Positions 15,711 to 20,302 of a DNA stretch of 20,302 nucleotides are shown piece after piece. The position numbers were made by a program, and so were the translations under genes. Source of the DNA: an uncultured Alphaproteobacteria bacterium (GTDB lineage: Bacteria > Pseudomonadota > Alphaproteobacteria > Caulobacterales > Hyphomonadaceae); NCBI GenBank assembly GCA_903831485.1, contig CAIKXW010000231.1, positions 1 through 20,302 of the forward strand. Direction: 5' to 3'. The notes below the pieces were generated by a model. The model was not told where the DNA came from and did not search any database. It saw only the letters and a program-made list of their open reading frames with translations. Every line of letters begins with the position of its first letter. The first letter of the stretch is position 1.

Positions 15711-16985
15711 CTAGTGTTTTGCCGCCCTGGCCGCATCGCGCCGGTAGGTCAGCGACGACATGAACAGGCATCCGATGCTTGCGGCGTTGAACAGCAGCAT
15801 GAATTCGAGCGCGCGACGCAGCGAAATCGCGGGGCCGTCGGCGGCAAACGCGCTGGACAGGAAACCGACCAGCGTAGGGCCGCCGCCTATGCCCAGCAGC
15901 GTCAGGCAGAACAGTGCGAACGCACTCGCAGTGGCGCGCATCTTCACGCCGACCAGTTCCTGCGCAGCCGTGTACGCCACGCTCGCATAGATCAGGCCGA
16001 CAAAGCTCGGGACGATGTTGAACAGGTAGGCATTCTGAATCGACCCCGCATTCAGGAAGCCCCACGCAAAGGGTAGGGCCGCGATTGCGCAGGCGAGGAT
16101 TATCCACGGGCGCCAGCGCAGGTCCCGCTTCGACAGGCGATCGCACACCATGCCGATCAACACCGCGCCGAGACCGCCAAGTCCGCCGACCAGCAGGCCC
16201 AGCGCCAGGCTGACTTCGCCGACGCCCGCGTTGTAGGTGCGGATAAGCAGCGGCGAGGTCCATGCGAGAAAGGCATTCGCAGAAACACAGATCAGCATGC
16301 AGCCGGCAAGCAACCACAGGAACGCGGGCTGGCTCAGCATGAACGTGAATGTCTGCCCGATCGTGGGCCGCGCCGTATCGACACGCGCTTCAGACTGTCC
16401 GCGCTGCGGCTCTCTAACCGTCAGCCAGACAATGAGCGCCAGCACCAGTCCCGGCGCTCCGGCGACAAAGAAGGCCGCGCGCCAGCCATAGAGCTCATAG
16501 ACATATCCGCCGAGCGGGAAGCCCGCCAGAATCCCAAGGCCGATGCCGAGCGTGTAGACGCCCAGCGCGGTCGCGCGCTGTGATGGCGGATAGAGGTCCG
16601 CGATCATCGACGTTGCTGGCGGCGTCCCGCCCGCCTCGCCGAGACCCACGCCCATCCGCGCGAGCAGCAGATGCCAGTATGTCTGGGCGAAGCCCGACAG
16701 CACCGTCATGAATGACCACACGCCGAGCGATAGCGCGACAATGTCCCGCCGCACGCCGCGGTCGGCCCAGATCGCAACGGGAATCCCCACCGTCGAATAG
16801 ACCGCCGCGAAACCGAGACCCGAGAGCAGGCCAAGATGCCAGTCCTGAAGCCCGAGATCCTTGCGGATCGGTTCGAGCAGGATGACCAGAACCTGCCGGT
16901 CGATGTGATTGAAGGCGTAGACCAGCGTGAGGATCGCCAGAACGTAGTAGCGCGACTGTGTGGGCTGCACGGCGGTCGGGTTCAT
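15711..16985 (-). CDS. MFS transporter, spinster-like
   Basis: This is a 424-residue major facilitator protein with about 12 membrane helices. TM1 carries NHIDRQ (26-31), the loop 2-3 motif is ADRGVRRD (74-81), and motif C-like glycines are seen in TM5 (LGIGLGILAGFPLGG), a set typical of spinster-type MFS members. Substrates of this group vary and cannot be read from sequence. Next to the kduI remnant and a LacI regulator, uptake of a uronate or oligosaccharide breakdown product is a reasonable guess. The ATG at 16985 has GAGGAC upstream and overlaps the stop of the kduI remnant (TGATG). A GTG one codon earlier is an alternative. A strong terminator just upstream means it may be poorly expressed from the kduI promoter. 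Confidence 0.88.
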   Translation of the reverse strand: MNPTAVQPTQSRYYVLAILTLVYAFNHIDRQVLVILLEPIRKDLGLQDWHLGLLSGLGFAAVYSTVGIPVAIWADRGVRRDIVALSLGVWSFMTVLSGFAQTYWHLLLARMGVGLGEAGGTPPATSMIADLYPPSQRATALGVYTLGIGLGILAGFPLGGYVYELYGWRAAFFVAGAPGLVLALIVWLTVREPQRGQSEARVDTARPTIGQTFTFMLSQPAFLWLLAGCMLICVSANAFLAWTSPLLIRTYNAGVGEVSLALGLLVGGLGGLGAVLIGMVCDRLSKRDLRWRPWIILACAIAALPFAWGFLNAGSIQNAYLFNIVPSFVGLIYASVAYTAAQELVGVKMRATASAFALFCLTLLGIGGGPTLVGFLSSAFAADGPAISLRRALEFMLLFNAASIGCLFMSSLTYRRDAARAAKH

Positions 16986-17254
16986 CACGTCCTCGTAAAC
17001 AAGAACCCCGGATGCAGGATCGCTGCATCCGGGGAGGTTGGGCCCGCGCTTGAGGGGAGGTCTCGCACGAGCTTGCGCAGCTGCATCGTCACAGGCGCTG
17101 CGACGCCCAAAATCATCCGCTCGTTATGGCAGTAGTCGAGCTGGACCTTGTCCGGCTGGAACAGCCCCGAGATCAGATAACGCGCGCGCAGATCGCCATT
17201 GCTCGTCCCGTCCATCATGTCGGGATGGGTTGCGTGATAGGTCTTATCGAACAC
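16985..17254 (-). pseudogene. kduI: Truncated kduI (5-keto-4-deoxyuronate isomerase), N-terminal remnant
   Basis: The frame starts at GTG (17252-17254) behind an excellent GGAGGAGGAG Shine-Dalgarno. It encodes [20 protein letters not shown] then [38 protein letters not shown]. This matches the start of KduI proteins (HxxHxxxxxxxxxLRxxFLxxxxFxxDxxxxxYSHxDRxIxGGxxP). KduI isomerises 5-keto-4-deoxyuronate in pectin and alginate-type uronate breakdown and is about 280 residues. Here likeness stops after about 60 residues. The remaining codons run through a terminator hairpin (17006-17034) to a stop at 16985. The zinc ligands lie in the lost part, so the product cannot be an active isomerase. A large internal deletion joining codon ~60 to the old 3' end is the simplest explanation. 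Confidence 0.72.
16996..17034 (-). terminator. Strong rho-independent terminator inside the kduI remnant frame
   Basis: Positions 17006-17017 and 17023-17034 form a perfect 12-bp GC-rich stem (CCCCGGATGCAG paired with CTGCATCCGGGG) with a 5-base loop. Read on the minus strand it is followed at once by TTCTTGTTT. It would end transcripts started at the kduI promoter before the MFS gene. A terminator within a reading frame supports the view that the frame is a remnant and that this was the original 3' end of a longer gene. Confidence 0.82.
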
Positions 17255-17294
17255 CGCGTGGCTCCTCCTCCAGACGCGCATCTGCAGCGCTTGC

Positions 17295-17336
17295 GGAAAC
17301 CGGTGTCATAAACTCGCGAACAAGCCCTCCGGTCAA
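17295..17336 (-). promoter_or_regulatory. Candidate LacI-family operator and promoter of kduI
   Basis: On the minus strand, TGACACCGGTTTCC (17295-17308) is an imperfect palindrome around ACCGGT with the central CG pair usual for LacI-family operators. It matches the full palindrome TGACACCGGTGTCA at 12 of 14 positions. It overlaps TATGAC (17305-17310), a possible -10, with TTGACC (17331-17336) as a possible -35. The 20-bp spacer is longer than ideal. The site lies about 41 bp before the kduI GTG and next to the LacI-type gene, so repression by that protein is likely. Confidence 0.5.
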
Positions 17337-17344
17337 GCCCCCGA

Positions 17345-18415
17345 TCAGGCCCGCACTGGCCCCGTCGACGCCCGCACCACGAGCCGCGGATGAACCTCGC
17401 CCTGGCGATCCTCGTCCAGCGGCTCCTTGGTCAGCCGCTCGCCCAGCAAGCGCACCGACGCCATCCGCCCGGTCGCCTTCACCGGCAGCAGCACAGTCGT
17501 CAGCGCCGGCCACATGCGCGAGGCGAGGAGACTGTCATCGAACCCCACCACCGAGACATGCGGGCCAATCTCCAGCCCCGTCTCGCGGATCGCCTGGCAC
17601 ACGCCGGCCGCCATCTCGTCATTGCCGCAGAACACCGCCGTGGGGTTCATCGCCTGTCCCATCAGCTTGCGCCCCGCATCTAGGCCGGATTCGAACGTAT
17701 ACGCGCCGCGCAGGTCCAGCTTCCTGTCCAGCGACAACCCTGCCGCCTTCAGCCCCTCGACAAACCCCGCACGTCGCTCGTGCGAAGACCTGAACGTGTC
17801 CGGTCCCGACACGTGCGCCATCACCTTGTGCCCAAGCCCTGCCAGATGCTCCGCCGCCTGCCGCGCACCTTCGCGATCATGCGTGACGATCGAATTTTCT
17901 GCGCTGTCGAGCAGCACGGACGCGATCCGCACATAGGGCGTGTCCGACGCGCGCAGCAGCGCGACAAGTTCCTCATCTTCCGACACGGACGACGGCAGGA
18001 TCACGCCCGCCAGCTTCTGCCGCTCGATGAAGCCGCGCACGCCGGGCAGGAAATCCCTGTCGCGCCGATTGCACGGATGCACCACCAGTTCCAGCCCCGA
18101 CCCGCGTATGATGTCGAGAATGCCCTGCTGCGTGTCGATAACATGCTGCGGGTTCGGATTGTCGTAGATCAGCCCCACCAGGTACGACCGCCGCGAGGCC
18201 AGCCCGCGCGCCACCGGATCGGGCGCATAGCCCAGATCCTTGATCACCGCGTCGATGCGCTCGCGCGTTTCCGTGTTGACGAACGGGCTCTGGTTGATGA
18301 CGCGGGACACCGTCTTCTTCGACACATTGGCCAGCCGGGCCACATCATTGATCGTCGGCCTGCGCCGGGGCTCGACCGGCGCAGGCGCCGGTGTGCGTGC
18401 AACTGGTTTCTTCAT
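17345..18415 (-). CDS. LacI-family transcriptional repressor
   Basis: This is a 356-residue regulator with an N-terminal helix-turn-helix TINDVARLANVSKKTVSRVIN (21-41), a hinge with an ARGLASRR segment and a periplasmic-binding-protein-like sensor domain (about 75-340) ending with VSVVGFDDS and LTTVLLP, all standard for LacI/GalR proteins. A basic, Pro-rich extension of about 18 residues precedes the HTH. The ATG at 18415 overlaps the stop of the DUF4180 gene by 4 bp. Neighbouring kduI and transporter genes point to a uronate or sugar-acid effector. The likely operator is at 17295-17308. Confidence 0.93.
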   Translation of the reverse strand: MKKPVARTPAPAPVEPRRRPTINDVARLANVSKKTVSRVINQSPFVNTETRERIDAVIKDLGYAPDPVARGLASRRSYLVGLIYDNPNPQHVIDTQQGILDIIRGSGLELVVHPCNRRDRDFLPGVRGFIERQKLAGVILPSSVSEDEELVALLRASDTPYVRIASVLLDSAENSIVTHDREGARQAAEHLAGLGHKVMAHVSGPDTFRSSHERRAGFVEGLKAAGLSLDRKLDLRGAYTFESGLDAGRKLMGQAMNPTAVFCGNDEMAAGVCQAIRETGLEIGPHVSVVGFDDSLLASRMWPALTTVLLPVKATGRMASVRLLGERLTKEPLDEDRQGEVHPRLVVRASTGPVRA

Positions 18416-18777
18416 CGCCCTGTCGTCCTGCCAAGTCGCGCCAACAGCGTTTCGCAGTCCGGCGCGAACAGGTGATGGCCTACCCGGTTCGTCTCCACCA
18501 CAAAGTCGTTGAGCGACCGGCTCGCAGCCATCCGTTCGGATATGTCGCCCGGCACAACCAGACGCAGCCGATAATTCTGCAGCCTCTGAAAGAACTCACC
18601 CGCCAGCTTCGTCTTCAGTTCGAAGAACGCCGGCGCCAGCCGGCTTTCCGGCACCACGATCACCTCCGCGTCGCCATGCTCGCCGATGAGATCAAGCGCA
18701 TCCCGCTCGCTCGCCAGCAAAGGCCCGTCGGCGGCGAGCGTATGCATGGCGATATCGTTGAGCGTTTCAGTCGGCAT
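18412..18777 (-). CDS. DUF4180 domain protein
   Basis: The 121-residue protein matches the DUF4180 pattern: ADGPLLASERDALDLIGEHG, then VIVVPESRLAPAFFELKTKL, AGEFFQRLQNYRLRLVVPGDIS and ASRSLNDFVVETNR in the family's order. The function is unknown. The fold is small and soluble with no signal peptide. The ATG at 18777 is preferred because it sits close to the conserved region. A frame extension to 18810 is possible, and neither start has a strong Shine-Dalgarno (AGGAAG lies rather far upstream). It overlaps the LacI-type gene by 4 bp, so the two are one transcript. The 143 bp upstream, up to the IS remnant, hold no clear gene or motif. Confidence 0.78.
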   Translation of the reverse strand: MPTETLNDIAMHTLAADGPLLASERDALDLIGEHGDAEVIVVPESRLAPAFFELKTKLAGEFFQRLQNYRLRLVVPGDISERMAASRSLNDFVVETNRVGHHLFAPDCETLLARLGRTTGR

Positions 18778-18920
18778 GGTCTGCAATGGTCTTCCTGTTG
18801 TCCCATGCATGCGCGTCCGAGAGACAGCCCGTCAAGCGGGACAGAGATCCGCGGTGCTGTCAGACTAACGCCACCCAGTCTCTGCAGAGGCCGTGACTAT
18901 TGGCTTGCAGGAGACCCGGT

Positions 18921-19609
18921 ACCCGAATTGCCTAGAAACGGTGTCGCGTCCCGCCAGCGGTCAATCAGCACGCGGTCTGGCTCTACTTTCGCATCGCGCT
19001 AAGTCCGCGTGACATGGAAGAAATGCTAGACCGTCGTGGCATCGACGTGAGTTGCGAAACGATCCGATCTTGGACGGTAAAGTTAGGCCCGAAGATCGCC
19101 GCCAGCCTTCAACGACGCAAACTCCCGCCGTCATCACGGTCGCATCTCGATGAGATGGTCTGCAAGATCGGAGGGGGGCGTGTGTTCCTTTGGCGCGCCG
19201 TCGATGACGAAGGCGACGAGCCGGACCTTGTTGTTCAGAAGAGGCGCGATACGCGTGCAGCTCGAGAACTGTTGCAGCAATAGGTTCGCAGCCAGCCCGT
19301 CGAGCCGGAGAGCGTCGTAGCGGACGGGCTTGCGTCGTCCGGTTCAGCGCTTCGGTCGAACGGCCGAGAAGAGATTCATCGGGCGGGGCGTTTGCGCGAG
19401 AACAATCGGGCCGAAAGCTCGCATCTGCCAATCCAGCAACGCGAGCGAAAGATGCTCGGGTCAAACTCTCAGACCTCGACGCGGCATTTTTGACGACGCT
19501 TGCTGCGATCCATAACGCGTTCGATTTGCAGGGACACCTGATCAGCCGACCGTCGCTCAGGATCTTCCGCGCACGGGCGGGCTCCGTCCGGGCGAGGCCA
19601 GTCACTTGA
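18921..19609 (+). pseudogene. Decayed IS6-family transposase (insertion sequence remnant)
   Basis: Read through two stops and one frameshift, this region encodes an almost full IS6-type DDE transposase. Conserved pieces are QHAVWLYFRIALSPRDMEEM (18966 on), DVSCETIRSWTVKLGPK, SHLDEMVCKIGGGRVFLWRA then VDDEGD, ADGLASSGSALR, RLRENNRAESSHLPIQQRER, and after the frameshift LAAIHNAFDLQGHLISRPSL then RIFRARA. The DDE residues are present at codons 19149, 19323 and 19413. Lesions are TAG at 18933, TAG at 19281 (in frame, sequence continues past it) and a one-base loss near 19484-19491 that gives TGA at 19491. No start ATG is visible; ACC at 18921 sits where one is expected. I could not find paired terminal inverted repeats, so the ends of the element are unknown. 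It is inactive as it stands. Confidence 0.82.
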
Positions 19610-19641
19610 GCGAAATCCTGCGTACTGCCCGAGATTTTGCG

Positions 19642-20302
19642 TTACCGAGTTGAGCCGACAGTCCCGTCTCGCGCGCGATCAATATTCGGAACGAGAAGGC
19701 TGATGGCGAGAAGGCCAAATGCATAGGCAGCGCCGCACATAAGGAGCATCGGCAGGTATGATCCTGTCCCATGCAGGACGAAGCCGGTCAGCTCCAGCAT
19801 GCCAAGGCCGCTGAGATTGCCGAATGTGGCGCCAAACCCGACCACAAGACCGACCCGGGCCGGAGAGAAGAGATCCGTCGCAAGTCCGAACACATTTGCC
19901 GAAAAACACTGGTGTGCGGCCAGCGTCAGGCCGAGCAGCAGCACGCCAACCCACAGGTTCGGCGCCAGCATCACGAGCGGAACCGGCAGGGCTGCGAGGG
20001 CCGACAGGAGCATCGGAATCTTGCGTGAGGCATTTAGCGAGCGCCCCTTGATCATCAAGCGTGTCGAGAGCCATCCCCCAAACAGCGATCCGCAGGCCGC
20101 CATCAAAAAGATCGCCGCCACGGGCAGGGCAAGTTCGGCTGTGTCCAATCCGAACCGCTTGTGAAAGAGATCTGGTCCCCAGAACAGGAGAAAAGCCCAG
20201 ACAAAATCGGTCAGAAATTTGGCGGCGGCGATGGCCCACGCCCGCCGGTCAGTCAAAATCTGCACGAAGTCGTTAAGTCGGCGCTTCGTGGCGGGGGTGT
20301 CG
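19642..20302 (-). CDS. Hexuronate-type MFS transporter (ACS family), partial
   Basis: The open frame runs off the right edge, and about 219 C-terminal residues are in the window. The hydrophobic pattern and segments KFLTDFVWAFLLFWGPDLFH, ACGSLFGGWLSTRLMIKG and LAAHQCFSANVFGLATDLFS followed by VGLVVGFGATFGNLSGLGML are typical of the second half of anion:cation symporter (ACS) MFS members such as ExuT hexuronate transporters. A GTG at 20265 is not the start, since the frame stays open with KRRLNDF just before it. The stop TAA lies 33 bp from the end of the IS remnant. Location beside kduI and LacI-type genes supports uronate uptake. The exact substrate is not readable. Confidence 0.82.
   Translation of the reverse strand, partial: DTPATKRRLNDFVQILTDRRAWAIAAAKFLTDFVWAFLLFWGPDLFHKRFGLDTAELALPVAAIFLMAACGSLFGGWLSTRLMIKGRSLNASRKIPMLLSALAALPVPLVMLAPNLWVGVLLLGLTLAAHQCFSANVFGLATDLFSPARVGLVVGFGATFGNLSGLGMLELTGFVLHGTGSYLPMLLMCGAAYAFGLLAISLLVPNIDRARDGTVGSTR

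Noticed and set aside
18850..18875. Possible left inverted repeat of the IS (GGTGCTGTCAGACTAACG).
   Set aside because: No matching inverted copy was found after the transposase end near 19610-19640.
18961..19605. A 214-codon minus-strand frame over the IS remnant.
   Set aside because: The plus strand reads clearly as an IS6 transposase; the reverse frame has no family signal.

Overview
The window looks like chromosomal DNA of a high-GC alphaproteobacterium. The evidence is the FixK-type regulator, the gene order ccoNOQP-ccoGHIS, the FixL-like heme-PAS kinase, and candidate FixK-type boxes of the form TTG(A/C)-N6-TCAA. A member of Caulobacterales/Hyphomonadaceae or a related order would fit, but I cannot fix the genus from sequence alone.

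Positions 1-15.7 kb form a microaerobic respiration island. At the left a two-domain universal stress protein and a lipoprotein c-type cytochrome (+) face a Crp/FNR regulator of the FixK type (-). Upstream of fixK on the minus strand lie a flavodoxin-fold oxidoreductase, oxygen-independent coproporphyrinogen dehydrogenase (hemN) and a small Cys/His membrane protein. From a shared 176-bp divergent promoter region with a FixK-type box at its centre, the plus strand carries the full cbb3 oxidase operon ccoNOQP and its assembly operon ccoGHIS, including the short ccoQ and ccoS. Next come an OmpR-family response regulator (+) and, tail to tail with it, a hybrid histidine kinase (-). The kinase PAS domain keeps every residue that I can line up with the FixL heme pocket. 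Divergent from the kinase is a run of three small genes: a conserved hypothetical protein, a lipoprotein and a 30-residue membrane peptide. A second FixK-like site lies in that divergent promoter region.

A plausible circuit is: low O2, heme-PAS hybrid kinase, OmpR-type regulator (in place of FixJ), fixK promoter (which has a 10-bp-phased direct repeat), FixK, then the cbb3 oxidase, hemN and small-gene operons. The FixK protein lacks the FNR-type N-terminal cysteine cluster, so O2 sensing would have to come from the kinase. This circuit is inference built on motifs.

Positions 15.7-20.3 kb are an eroded uronate/sugar-acid region, all on the minus strand apart from an IS remnant. It holds a spinster-like MFS transporter, the first quarter of a kduI gene that keeps its promoter, operator, RBS and a strong terminator, a LacI-family repressor, a DUF4180 protein, a decayed IS6-family transposase (+), and the C-terminal part of an ExuT-like hexuronate MFS transporter that runs off the right edge. 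No tRNA, rRNA or CRISPR was seen. No stretch over 300 bases lacks a gene or gene remnant.
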